Assembly: GCA_021324155.1 (NCBI GenBank) | Contig: JAJPJQ010000049.1 | Coordinates: forward strand, 62,001-126,000 | Direction: 5' to 3' | Source of the DNA: Pseudomonadota bacterium | GTDB lineage: Bacteria > Desulfobacterota > Binatia > UBA9968 | DNA: 64,000 bases | Shown: one piece after another, positions 17,104-25,819 of the stretch | How positions within the stretch are numbered: the first letter of the stretch is position 1 | How the letters are laid out: each line of letters opens with the position of its first letter | Translations under genes and position numbers: made by a program | Notes under the pieces: generated by a model | Database searches by the model: none | What the model was told of the DNA's origin: nothing | The model's input: only the letters and a program-made list of their open reading frames with translations

Positions 17104-17622
17104 TTACTTTGCTTGTTTTTGTAGTTTGTCTTCGCCGGGCTTGCCGAGCAGCGTGTAGAAATTGCCCAACTCCATGAAATGGGGCTGGTAGAGGAACGCG
17201 AGCAGGCGGCACGGCTTGTTGGGATCGGTATTGAACTGCTGATGCTCGACGCCGCCGGCCTGGATCGGCAAAATGATCAGGTCGCCTTCTTCCCAGTCGT
17301 AGCGCTTCCCGTCCATGACGGTGTAGCCGCTTCCTTCGAGGGCGTAGAGCACCACGCCGCCCTGGTGAATGTGCTTCCCCGAGTGCGTGTGCTGCCGCTC
17401 CTCGAAAACGACCCAGGTTTGCACCGCAGTGTCGGGATACGCGTAAGGGCTCATATAAAACTTGATCTGCCCCATCTTGCCGCGCTCCCACGGACAGTCG
17501 TCGCCTTTAATGACGACGGTGCCGTTGAGCGCGCGCTGCCGCTGCTTCGCCCAGTAATGAATGCTCGCCTCGTCGGCTGTGTCGCCCGGCTCGACCTCGA
17601 TCTGAAAATCAGGCTTTCGCAT
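17104..17622 (-). CDS. Single-domain cupin, equivalent to the C-terminal half of a fused cupin
   Basis: 172 aa with a good metal motif, HSGKHIHQGGVVLYALEGSG near residue 95, followed by YDWEEGDLIILPIQAGGVEHQQF. The region from residue 20 to 160 matches residues 190-340 of the fused cupin at 44759-45799 (SGKHRHQGGLVIYVIEGKG, DWERGDLILLPIQPGGVEHQHF). GGAGG seven bases before the ATG defines the start, which lies inside the 3' end of the HyuB gene (14-base overlap), so translation is coupled. This subunit keeps the histidines that its partner at 16623-17093 lacks. Confidence 0.87.
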   Translation of the reverse strand: MRKPDFQIEVEPGDTADEASIHYWAKQRQRALNGTVVIKGDDCPWERGKMGQIKFYMSPYAYPDTAVQTWVVFEERQHTHSGKHIHQGGVVLYALEGSGYTVMDGKRYDWEEGDLIILPIQAGGVEHQQFNTDPNKPCRLLAFLYQPHFMELGNFYTLLGKPGEDKLQKQAK

Positions 17623-19456
17623 TATTTTCCTCCTCGGTAGTGATTTCCCTCTCTCGTTGATTAAATTCGGCCTTACGTTTTTCCGCTGATCCGTTGTTTT
17701 TAGCGCCGCTTCTCAATCTCGCTGTCTCCGCTCGATCGACGATGCGTGAAGTCGTCTCCACGGCCACGCCGTAGTCGCGGCGTGCGGATTCCGCGCTCAC
17801 GATGCCGTCGATTACGTCCTTTAAAACGGCTTCGGGATCGCGCGCCAGCGGGTCGCCGAAGCCGCCGCCGCCGTTGGCGAGAATTTCCACGACGTCGCCA
17901 TGGTTGAGCACATAGCGGCGATTCACGTCGAGGCGCTCGCTCGCGCCGCCGGTGCGCTCCAGCATCAGAATCGACAACGGCGCGGCGCAGCCACCGGCCG
18001 TGCCGAAGGTCGCGGTTTCCGGCCGCAGCCCGCCGCCGGCCGCCACGAACTGGACGTTGTCGGTGAGCACGCGGAACCGATATCTAACGCCGAGGCCGCC
18101 ACGCCACTTTCCCGGCCCGCCGCTGTCGCGGAGATATTCGTACGCTTCGAGAAAGTAAGGGCACGTCATCTCGTGCCGCTCCGGGTCCGGCGCGCGCGCC
18201 CCGCCCATCGAGCTGATCGGGCCGACGTGATTCCAGCCGTCGATGCCCTCGGTGGCGCCGCCGCCGCCCTTGCAGAAATGATGGATGCTGACGAAGCGCC
18301 GCCGCGTCCGCGGGTTGAAACCCTCGGTGTGCGGTCCGCACCATTTTCCCCAGCATGCCTGGATGCGGTCGGGAATCGCATCGGCGAGCGCGAGCCATGT
18401 CGCTTCGACGATCGCCGCGCATGTCACGACGGTGCAGGCGGTCGTCGGCGCCGGGTCGCGCGCGTTGACGAGCGTTCCTTCCGGGGCCGCAACGCTGATC
18501 GCTTCGTACGAGCCGTGATTCATCCGCACGTCTTTTCCGAGCGCGCCGAGCAGCGCCTGCCACGACGATGAGACGGTATTGGCATATGAGCTGTTGAGGA
18601 ACCCCGGGACTTCGGCGTCCGTACCAAAATAATCGAAGGCGGCGTGCTTATTCTTGACGGTGATTTTCAGACGGATGCGCGGCTGCGGCAGCGACGGATC
18701 GCGAAAGTCGAGCGGGCGCTCGGCGCTGTAGCTGCCGTCGGGAATCAGCGCGATCGCCTTTTCCATCTGCGTCCGCGTCGCTTCGAGCTCAAGCGCGATC
18801 GCGTGCTCCACCTCCCGGTGATCGTAGCGCTCGAGGAGCTGGTGCAGCGCCAGCTCGCCGAGGCGCGTCGCGCCGATCTGACACAGCAGGTCGCCCTGGA
18901 CCAGCTCGCGGTTGCGCACGTTCGAAAGTAGGAGATTCCACACCTCGTCGATCCGTTTGTCGCGGCTGAAAAGCCGCGTCGGCGGCAAACGCAGCCCTTC
19001 GTCGAAAACGGTCCGCGCGTCGGGGTTGTAACCGGCTATGCCGGCGCCGCCGAGATCGGCGTGATGGCCTTTATTGACGACCCAGAAGGTGAGTTTTCCG
19101 CTATTGAACACGGGCTTCAGCACCGTCAAATCGGGAATGTGCGTATTGCCGACGTAAGGATCGTTGAGCAAAAACAGATCGCCTTCGCAGGCATCCCTGT
19201 ACCGCGCAGTGACGGCATCCATCGCGCATGGCAGCGAGCCGAGCAGCACGGGAATATAGGTCGATTGCGCGATCAGCCGGTTTCGCGAGTCGAAGACCGC
19301 GGTGACGAAGTCGCGCGATTCGCTGAAGATCGGCGAGCGCGAAGTCCGAAGCATCGTCTCGCCCATCTCGCGGGTGATATTTGCGAGTTTCGCCGTGATC
19401 ACCGAAGCGACGATCGGGTCGAATTTGATTCGGGCTTTTCGCTTCGACGGCTTCAT
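17609..19456 (-). CDS. hyuB: Hydantoinase B / oxoprolinase beta-like subunit
   Basis: 615 aa from the ATG at 19456. Its first base is the last base of the HyuA stop (TAATG), the tight coupling usual for the pair. HyuB hallmarks are KFDPIVASVITAKLANITREMGETMLRTSRSPIFSE near the N-terminus, DLFLLNDPYVGNTHIPDLT, FWVVNKGHHADLGG and NGGGGFGDPLARDPE near the end. With HyuA it would open a cyclic amide or imide (hydantoin, 5-oxoproline, caprolactam, N-methylpyrrolidone type) in an ATP-dependent reaction, or carboxylate a ketone as in acetophenone and acetone carboxylases. The residue set visible here cannot tell these apart. Confidence 0.93.
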   Translation of the reverse strand: MKPSKRKARIKFDPIVASVITAKLANITREMGETMLRTSRSPIFSESRDFVTAVFDSRNRLIAQSTYIPVLLGSLPCAMDAVTARYRDACEGDLFLLNDPYVGNTHIPDLTVLKPVFNSGKLTFWVVNKGHHADLGGAGIAGYNPDARTVFDEGLRLPPTRLFSRDKRIDEVWNLLLSNVRNRELVQGDLLCQIGATRLGELALHQLLERYDHREVEHAIALELEATRTQMEKAIALIPDGSYSAERPLDFRDPSLPQPRIRLKITVKNKHAAFDYFGTDAEVPGFLNSSYANTVSSSWQALLGALGKDVRMNHGSYEAISVAAPEGTLVNARDPAPTTACTVVTCAAIVEATWLALADAIPDRIQACWGKWCGPHTEGFNPRTRRRFVSIHHFCKGGGGATEGIDGWNHVGPISSMGGARAPDPERHEMTCPYFLEAYEYLRDSGGPGKWRGGLGVRYRFRVLTDNVQFVAAGGGLRPETATFGTAGGCAAPLSILMLERTGGASERLDVNRRYVLNHGDVVEILANGGGGFGDPLARDPEAVLKDVIDGIVSAESARRDYGVAVETTSRIVDRAETARLRSGAKNNGSAEKRKAEFNQREREITTEEENNAKA

Positions 19457-21513
19457 TATAGACCCAGCGCCAATCTGAAATTGCCGCCGCCGTCGAGCTG
19501 CGCGCGGCAGTACGGCTGGACGACGACGGCTGTATCGGGGTACTCGACGACGCACGGTCCCTGGAGACGGGCGCCCGCGCCGAGCGTCGCGCCGTCGTAT
19601 ACCGGAGCGGCGGCAAACTTTCCGGCAAAGAATACTTTTCGCGTTTCTTTGAAAGATTTTTTTACGCCGCCGTCCTTACCTATCCGGATCCGCGCCGGCT
19701 TCTTCGTGCCCGCGGTGGAATGCAGACGGACGTTGACCAGCTCTACTTCTCCGGCGGGATCGGCGTAGCCGTAGAGGCTTTCGTGCCGGGCGTGAAAGGC
19801 GGCGGTGATTTTTTTCGCGTCTAGATCGGCAAGCGGGATTTCGACCTCGTGAAATTGTCCCGTGTAGCGCACGTCGAGCGTGGGTCTGAGAGAAAGGGCG
19901 CCCGCGTCGCTCCGATTTCTCGCCTCTTTGGTCATTTCATCCAGCGCGCGCCGGATCTCCGCTTCGACGCCGTTGCGAAGCGGGCGGATCAGCGAGCGAA
20001 TATAATGATGATGAAAATCCGCCATGAGCATGCCGTAGGCGCACATAACGGCGCCGACGCGCGGTATCAATACATCGCGAATGCCCAGCTCCGCGGCGAT
20101 CTCCGCGGCGTGGATCGGCCCGGCTCCTCCGCCCATGACGAGCAAATGATCTCTCGGGTCGATGCCCTCCTGAATCGTGACGACGCGGATCGCGCCGGCC
20201 ATGTTGGCGTTGACGATACGGTAAATTCCCGCGGCGGTTTCCTCGACGCTGAGACCGAGCGGCGCTCCGACGGCACTCACCGCACTCGCGGCAAGATCGG
20301 GATTCAATCGGAACCGCCCTCCCAGGAAAGCTCCCGGGTTCAAATAGCCAAGAACGAGCTGGGCGTCGGTGACAGTCGCCTTATTCCCGCCTTTGCCGTA
20401 ACATGCCGGGCCGGGAAGCGCGCCGGCACTCGCGGGCCCGACGCGCAGGATTTTTCCCTCCTCCGCCCACGCGATGCTGCCGCCGCCCGCGCCGATCGAA
20501 TGAATCCGCAGCCCCGGCGTCGCCACGCGGTAGCCGCCGACTTCGCGCTCGTTGGTGAGCGATACGACGCCGCGCTGGATGAGACTCACCTCGAAGCTGG
20601 TCCCGCCCATGTCGCCGACGAGGACTCCGGGATGTTTGCCCGCGAAAACTCCGGCGGCCGTCGGCCCGGCGGCCGGACCCGACAACAGTGTGTTCACCGG
20701 CGTGCGGCGGATCGACGCCAGCGAGCCGACGCCGCCGTTCGACTGCATGATGTAAAGCTCCCCCGCGAAACCCTCGCGCGCGAGCGCGGTCGAGAGTTTT
20801 TCGAGATAGCCGTCGATCACCGGACCTACCTTCGCGTTAATGATTGTCGTACAGTGGCGCTCGTAGGCGCCGATCTGCGGCAGCACTTCGTGCGAGGTGG
20901 AAAGATATGCTTTCTTCGCCGCATCGCGCACGACTTCGGCGACGATCTGCTCGTGCGCCGGATTGAGGAACGAGAACAAGAGACTGACGGCGAGCGATTC
21001 GACGCCCTCCGCGAGCAATCTTTCGACCGCGGCTTTGACCGATTCGCGGTCGAGCTCGCGGACAACCGCCCCTTCGCAATCGACGCGCTCGTCCACCTCG
21101 GCGATCAAATGGCGCGGCACCAGCGGCGCCGGCGGGCGCAGCTTGCCGTCGAACGGCGACGGCCTCAGCCCGCGCCGCATGTTGGCGATGTCGCGAAACC
21201 CCGCCGTGGTGAGAAATCCCGTCTTCGCCGTCCTGCCGGTGATCAAAGCGTTGGTCGCGATGGTTGTCCCGTGGACGATTCTCGCGATGCGCCGGATGAA
21301 ATCATGCTCGGCGAAGCCCAGGCTCGCGCCCATCGCGCGCAGGCCTTCGAGAACTCCCTGCGAAGGATCGTCGGGCGTGCTGAAATGCTTGAACGTCGAG
21401 GACCGGCCGCCTCTTTCCACCAGGAAAAAGTCGCTGAACGTGCCGCCGACGTCGACGCCGAGGTAAAGCGGCTCGCGCCAGTTCGCAGCTCCGATTGCCG
21501 GTCTATTCGCCAT
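19456..21513 (-). CDS. hyuA: Hydantoinase A / oxoprolinase alpha-like subunit
   Basis: 685 aa from the ATG at 21513; longer readings lack family similarity. An actin-like ATPase fold is indicated by LGVDVGGTFSDFFLVE at the N-terminus, ATNALITGRTAKTGFLTT near 85, LSGPAAGPTAAGVFAG near 280, DMGGTSFEVSLI near 300 and GGAGPIHAAEIAAELG near 460. HyuA supplies ATP-dependent activation for the HyuB half. The acyl-CoA dehydrogenase gene ends 14 bases upstream. Confidence 0.93.
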   Translation of the reverse strand: MANRPAIGAANWREPLYLGVDVGGTFSDFFLVERGGRSSTFKHFSTPDDPSQGVLEGLRAMGASLGFAEHDFIRRIARIVHGTTIATNALITGRTAKTGFLTTAGFRDIANMRRGLRPSPFDGKLRPPAPLVPRHLIAEVDERVDCEGAVVRELDRESVKAAVERLLAEGVESLAVSLLFSFLNPAHEQIVAEVVRDAAKKAYLSTSHEVLPQIGAYERHCTTIINAKVGPVIDGYLEKLSTALAREGFAGELYIMQSNGGVGSLASIRRTPVNTLLSGPAAGPTAAGVFAGKHPGVLVGDMGGTSFEVSLIQRGVVSLTNEREVGGYRVATPGLRIHSIGAGGGSIAWAEEGKILRVGPASAGALPGPACYGKGGNKATVTDAQLVLGYLNPGAFLGGRFRLNPDLAASAVSAVGAPLGLSVEETAAGIYRIVNANMAGAIRVVTIQEGIDPRDHLLVMGGGAGPIHAAEIAAELGIRDVLIPRVGAVMCAYGMLMADFHHHYIRSLIRPLRNGVEAEIRRALDEMTKEARNRSDAGALSLRPTLDVRYTGQFHEVEIPLADLDAKKITAAFHARHESLYGYADPAGEVELVNVRLHSTAGTKKPARIRIGKDGGVKKSFKETRKVFFAGKFAAAPVYDGATLGAGARLQGPCVVEYPDTAVVVQPYCRAQLDGGGNFRLALGL

Positions 21514-21527
21514 GAAGTCTCTTGCGT

Positions 21528-22667
21528 TTACGAGAGGATTTCCCGCGCGATGATCTCGCGGTGGATCTCGGAAGTGCCGCCGCCGATCGTGGCGGCGCGC
21601 GAATCGCGGAAATGGATCTCCATCTCGCAGTCTTGTGTGTAGCCGAAGCCGCCCATCATGTGGACGCCGTCGCTCGCGATTTTCACGTAGGTCTCGGACG
21701 CCATCAGCTTCGCCATCGAGGCCTGCATTCGGCACGGCAGTCCCCGATCGACCATCCAGGCGGCGCGGTAGACCATCAATCGGGCGCTATCGACGGCGGT
21801 CTGCATGTCGGCGAGCCGGTGGCGCAGCACCTGAAAGGCCGACAGCGGCTTGCCGAACTGCTCCCTCTCGTTCAGATATTTAACCAGCATACCGATGACG
21901 GACTGTGAGTTGCCGACGTACTGCGCGCCGACGCAGGAGCGGTCGCCTTCCAGGGTCTTGCCGAGGTTTTGCCAGCCGCGATTGATGCCGCCGACGACGG
22001 AGTCTTGGCCGACGTGCGCGTCGAGGATCACCTCATTCAGCGGGATCGACCGCCGGCCGAGCGTCTTCAAGCGGCGCGTCTCGACTCCCGGCGTGCCTTT
22101 TTCCACGGCAAAGACCGTCAGCCCCTGCTCCTTCTTTTTCTCCGTCGAGGTGCGGGCGACGACGAGCAGAAGATCGGAAAGCTCGGCCGCACTGATGAAC
22201 ATCTTGCTGCCGTAGAGATGAAATCCGCCGTTATCCTTGACCGCCCGCGTCCGCAGGGACGCCGCGTCGGAGCCGGAATCCGACTCCGTCAGCGCGAGCC
22301 CGACGAACATCGCCCCCGAGGCGATGGCGGGCAAATATTTTCGCTTCTGCTCCTCGCTGCCGTAAAGCAGCAGCGAGCGGCTGCCGAAAACGCAGCTGCT
22401 GAAGTAGAGGCTCGCGAGCGCCGGCATCGCCTGCGCAAGCTGCTCGATCACGAGCACGACCGCGACGAAGTTCCCTCCGGCGCCGCCGTATTCTTTCGGC
22501 ACCGGCAGACCGAGCCAACCCGCCGCGCCGAGTTTGCGGTAGAGATCGAGCGGGCATTCTCCCGCCTCGTCGTAGCGCCGGACGACTCCGGCCGGGCACT
22601 CCTGCTTGACGAACTCGCGGATGCCGGCGATCATCATCTGCTGCTCTTCGTCGAGTTCAAAATCCAT
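21528..22667 (-). CDS. Acyl-CoA dehydrogenase family protein with displaced catalytic residue
   Basis: 379 aa FAD-dependent acyl-CoA dehydrogenase: FELDEEQQMMIAGIREFV, LALTESDSGSDAASLRTRA near 128, GSKMFISAAELSDLLLV near 155, FGKPLSAFQVLRHRLADM near 280 and GGFGYTQDCEMEIHFRDSR near 345. The usual C-terminal catalytic Glu motif (IYEGT) reads TIGGGTSEIHRE, so that Glu is Gly, as in isovaleryl-CoA and long-chain enzymes. Those keep a Glu in helix G, but the matching segment here is TLEGDRSCVG, placing Asp at that spot. It likely oxidises a branched or cyclic acyl-CoA. The LLM oxidoreductase gene ends three bases upstream. Confidence 0.9.
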   Translation of the reverse strand: MDFELDEEQQMMIAGIREFVKQECPAGVVRRYDEAGECPLDLYRKLGAAGWLGLPVPKEYGGAGGNFVAVVLVIEQLAQAMPALASLYFSSCVFGSRSLLLYGSEEQKRKYLPAIASGAMFVGLALTESDSGSDAASLRTRAVKDNGGFHLYGSKMFISAAELSDLLLVVARTSTEKKKEQGLTVFAVEKGTPGVETRRLKTLGRRSIPLNEVILDAHVGQDSVVGGINRGWQNLGKTLEGDRSCVGAQYVGNSQSVIGMLVKYLNEREQFGKPLSAFQVLRHRLADMQTAVDSARLMVYRAAWMVDRGLPCRMQASMAKLMASETYVKIASDGVHMMGGFGYTQDCEMEIHFRDSRAATIGGGTSEIHREIIAREILS

Positions 22668-22670
22668 TGT

Positions 22671-23678
22671 TTATAAACGATCCATGACTTTGTCGGACCA
22701 CTGTTTCATGAACTGGAGTTTGTCCGGGAAATAGGTGCTCAGCCAGATATTCTCCACCCCGCGGCCGACGAGCGTCTTGATGCGCTCGCGGCATTCCTCC
22801 GGAGTGCCGACTACCGCGTAACGGTCGACGAGATATTCCTCCAGCCCCAGCTCCTGAACCAGCCGCGTGTTCGTCGTCTCGGTCTCGCCTTTCAAATGGA
22901 CGCGAAAATCGTAGCTCGCGTTCAGCTTGCGGATCGCGTCGGCGTATTTGGGCGGAATGTGCTTGTTCTCCATAGTGAACCGGGCGAGCTGATTGGCGGG
23001 CGCGGCGAGCGACATCCGGATTCCCGCGGTGGCTTCTTCCTTCGATTTGCCGAAATTGCAGATAACCAGCCACCAGACGTCCATGTCCTTGAGCGTCTTG
23101 CCGGCGATCTCAGCGCCCGCCGCGATATCGGTGAGCGCGTCGGCGGCGACTTCCTCCTGAACGCCCGTCCCGACGATCGCGCCGTCGGCGATCTCGCCGG
23201 CGCAGCGCAGTGTCTTCGGCCCGTGCGCGGAGATGTAAATGGGGATTTTCGGCCGCGTCCAGGTGAGGCGGATGTTTTTTTCCTGATACGTCGCTTCGCC
23301 GTTTTTGTAGAGCGATTTGATCGCCTGGATGTACTCGCGCATGGCTTTGATCGGCGCCGCTTTGAGTCCGAGGTTGTAGACGGCGCTGTCGCCGGAGCCG
23401 AGCCCGAGAAAGACGCGGCCGGGGGCGATCTCGTCGAGTGAAGCGATCGCGCTCGCCGTCACCGCCGGATGGCGCGTGAGCGCATTGGTGACGCGCGGAC
23501 CGAATTTGGCCTTGCGCGTCACGCCGGCCGCCAACGTGCACGCGACGTATAATTCGCGGTAGACGCTCTGCGAGTCGACGACTCCGATCTGCTCGAAGCC
23601 GGCACCCTCGGCGGCGGCGCAGCACTGCTTGAACTCTTCCAGGTTGTTGGGAGTGAAACTGATTCCGAATCGGGGCAT
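22671..23678 (-). CDS. LLM class flavin/F420-dependent oxidoreductase
   Basis: 335 aa from the ATG at 23678 (MPRFGISFTPNNLEEF). Luciferase-like TIM barrel with LAAGVTRKAKFGPRVTNALTRHPAVTASAIASLDEIAPGR near residues 60-95 and GLGSGDSAVYNLGLKAAPI after it, the signature of the Mer/F420-dependent subgroup, followed by PIYISAHGPKTLRCAGEIADGAI near 145. It may act as a coenzyme-F420-dependent reductase or a flavin monooxygenase; the sequence alone leaves both open. It is 14 bases downstream of the TetR gene and 3 bases upstream of the acyl-CoA dehydrogenase. Confidence 0.9.
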   Translation of the reverse strand: MPRFGISFTPNNLEEFKQCCAAAEGAGFEQIGVVDSQSVYRELYVACTLAAGVTRKAKFGPRVTNALTRHPAVTASAIASLDEIAPGRVFLGLGSGDSAVYNLGLKAAPIKAMREYIQAIKSLYKNGEATYQEKNIRLTWTRPKIPIYISAHGPKTLRCAGEIADGAIVGTGVQEEVAADALTDIAAGAEIAGKTLKDMDVWWLVICNFGKSKEEATAGIRMSLAAPANQLARFTMENKHIPPKYADAIRKLNASYDFRVHLKGETETTNTRLVQELGLEEYLVDRYAVVGTPEECRERIKTLVGRGVENIWLSTYFPDKLQFMKQWSDKVMDRL

Positions 23679-23692
23679 ATATCCGTGCCTGC

Positions 23693-24313
23693 TTAGCGCG
23701 TTTTCGGCTTCGTCTTGACGAGCCCGTTTTCGACGAAGTCGGTGTACTGGAGCGCGATGTCGTGGGAGCTGAGCGGTCCTTCGGGGTTGTACCAGCGAAT
23801 GATCCAGTTGCACATGCCGAGAATCGCGAAGCCGCACACCTTGGGATCGACCTTGCGGAACTCGCCGCGCGCCATGCCTTCCTTCAGGATGGCGCGGAGC
23901 AACTTTTCATACTCGTCGCGCATCTGGACATATTTTTCCCGATACTGCCGCTGCAGGAAGCGTCCCTCCTCGATGAAAACCGAGACGGGCTCCAAGTTGA
24001 GTACGATGCTGTCGATGTGATCGATCAAAAAGAGCCGGAGCTTTTCGCGCGAGCTAAGATCGGACTTGACGATCTTTTCCACGCGCGCGAGCGCGCCGCC
24101 GACGGCCTCGACGAGGGTCTCGTACAGCAGCTCCTGCTTGCTGGAAAAGTAGTAGTAGAGCGTCGCTTTTCGAATGCGCAGCTTTCTCGCCAACGTCTCC
24201 ATCGACGAGCCGTTGAAGCCTCTTTGCTTGATGAGCGTCGCCGCCGCTCGTGAGATTTCGGAGCGGCGCGCGTCCCAGGCGGGCTTCGCTGCTGCGGTTT
24301 TTAGCGTGGCCAT
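23693..24313 (-). CDS. TetR/AcrR family transcriptional regulator
   Basis: 206 aa. The TetR helix-turn-helix spans about residues 15-62 (EISRAAATLIKQRGFNGSSMETLARKL, then RKATLYYYFSSKQELLYETL). The rest is a helical ligand-binding and dimer domain of the type found in fatty-acid/acyl-CoA-responsive repressors. AAGGA precedes the ATG. It lies within the array it probably controls: a perfect 14-bp palindrome of TetR-operator type is at 27718-27731 beside the promoter of the first gene. A CoA-linked intermediate is a plausible inducer, given the crotonase, CoA-transferase and acyl-CoA dehydrogenase in the array. Confidence 0.93.
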   Translation of the reverse strand: MATLKTAAAKPAWDARRSEISRAAATLIKQRGFNGSSMETLARKLRIRKATLYYYFSSKQELLYETLVEAVGGALARVEKIVKSDLSSREKLRLFLIDHIDSIVLNLEPVSVFIEEGRFLQRQYREKYVQMRDEYEKLLRAILKEGMARGEFRKVDPKVCGFAILGMCNWIIRWYNPEGPLSSHDIALQYTDFVENGLVKTKPKTR

Positions 24314-24352
24314 GCTTTTCCTTTTCTCTGCGTGTCCGCGGAGCCGGCGCGG

Positions 24353-25804
24353 CTATGCCGCGAGCATCGATTCGATATATTTGCCCGTCCGGTCTTGTCC
24401 CAAATCCCGCAGCAGGGTCGCCGTGCACATGGGAAACGGCTTCGTCAGACACATCGACTGAACGAGCGCGATCGCGCGCCGCAGCGGAATTTCCGAATCT
24501 GCCATACTCTGCTCCAGCGTCTCGTGAATATTCTGGAGCTTCCACGGAATCTTGCGCGCGCGCTTATCGAGCAGACGAAGAAATTCCCGGTCGACGCCGT
24601 CCAGCTCCACGCGTAGCGGACCGTCCTCGTTTTTTTCTACCATCCAGTTCTCCAGCTCCTCGACGGCTTCGGGACGGCAATCGATTTTCTTGCCCGCCTT
24701 CCAGACTTTGAGCGGAACCAGCCGCTGCCTGCCGGAGATCTCCTGGCCGTCGCAGTCGCGGAAGCGAAAATCGCCCTCTTCCAACTTCAACACCGTGATA
24801 TCCGCCCTCCCGCCGAGAGTGATGCGCCCGCGCCACGGCTCGGCGTAGATCGCCTTCGCGGCGTTGCTGGTGACACATGCGAGCACTTCCGGGACGGACA
24901 TTCCCATAGCGAGGAATAGCGACATCACGTGACAAAGGGACTTCGCCGGTCCGGTGACGTTGCGATTCTGCAGGTCGCTGCTGATCGTGTCGGGAAAGAT
25001 GCCTTGCTCGAAGCCGATCCGCGCCATCGTGAAATTGAAGTTGAAGCTGCCGAAGCCAACGTCGAGAATGACGCCGCGATCGCGGGCGGCCTTGAGCTCC
25101 TTGGCAGCGAGTCCGCCTTCGGTGTACGGGCCGCCGTAAACGCCCGTGTAGACGTGCGTCGCCATATCGCCCTGCTCAAGCAGGTTGAGCACGGCGGGCG
25201 TCGTGATCAGCTGCGGCCGCACCATGAAATCGCCGATGTGGATGTAAAGCGGAATGCCGAGCATCCGCGCGACCGATTTGGCGAGATGCACGGGCTCGAT
25301 GCCGATCGGCCCGAATGCCGGTATCTTGAGACCGCGGACGCGGCCTTCCGGCCCGACCCACTCGGACATCTGCGCGAGCGGAATCCCCGACATGCTGCGG
25401 ACAAACTTGTAGTGTTCGCCGGTGCCGCCGGTGACGCCGAGCGGCTGCAAATGGAGAAAGGCGAACCAGTCGGTCTCGCAGGCCTCGTCGAGAAGGACCT
25501 GCATCTCGGGGTAGTTGTAGGCGCCACAGCTGCCGGCGTCGACCATCGCCGTGACGCCCGACAGAATGCCGAGAGTATCCGGGTTGAGGCAACTCAACGC
25601 GCCGTAGGCATGCAGATGCGTATCGATCAAACCCGGACAGACGATGCAACCGGCGAGGTCCGCGACTTCGCGCGCGCTCGCAGTGTCGTCAATAGTTCCG
25701 ATGTAAGCGACTTCGCCGTCAGCGATCCCTATGTTGGCAACACGATCGGTCCCGCTTGCGGGGTCGATCACACGGCCGTTTTTCAGGAGCCAATCGTAGA
25801 ACAT
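24353..25804 (-). CDS. Amidohydrolase family protein (deacetylase/dihydroorotase-like)
   Basis: 483 aa. The N-terminal beta-sandwich and barrel entry read LKNGRVIDPASGTDRVANIGI and CPGLIDTHLHAYG (H-x-H metal pair). LGIPLYIHIGDF near 190 supplies another His, and the segment GRITLGGRADITVLKLEEGDF closes the fold. This layout fits D-aminoacylases, dihydroorotases and N-acetylglucosamine-type deacetylases. About 80 residues follow the normal end (from VDREFLRLLDKRARKIPW onward) and match no domain I recognise. It lies 15 bases downstream of the binding-protein gene. The substrate is unknown. Confidence 0.87.
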   Translation of the reverse strand: MFYDWLLKNGRVIDPASGTDRVANIGIADGEVAYIGTIDDTASAREVADLAGCIVCPGLIDTHLHAYGALSCLNPDTLGILSGVTAMVDAGSCGAYNYPEMQVLLDEACETDWFAFLHLQPLGVTGGTGEHYKFVRSMSGIPLAQMSEWVGPEGRVRGLKIPAFGPIGIEPVHLAKSVARMLGIPLYIHIGDFMVRPQLITTPAVLNLLEQGDMATHVYTGVYGGPYTEGGLAAKELKAARDRGVILDVGFGSFNFNFTMARIGFEQGIFPDTISSDLQNRNVTGPAKSLCHVMSLFLAMGMSVPEVLACVTSNAAKAIYAEPWRGRITLGGRADITVLKLEEGDFRFRDCDGQEISGRQRLVPLKVWKAGKKIDCRPEAVEELENWMVEKNEDGPLRVELDGVDREFLRLLDKRARKIPWKLQNIHETLEQSMADSEIPLRRAIALVQSMCLTKPFPMCTATLLRDLGQDRTGKYIESMLAA

Positions 25805-25819
25805 AAAACGCCTGCTTAC

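Noticed and set aside
19849-21642. A 597-codon open frame on the plus strand, opposite HyuA
   Set aside because: It is the antisense shadow of a well-conserved HyuA gene in GC-rich DNA; its composition (Arg/Ala/Asp-rich, no domain) and lack of a start signal fit that.
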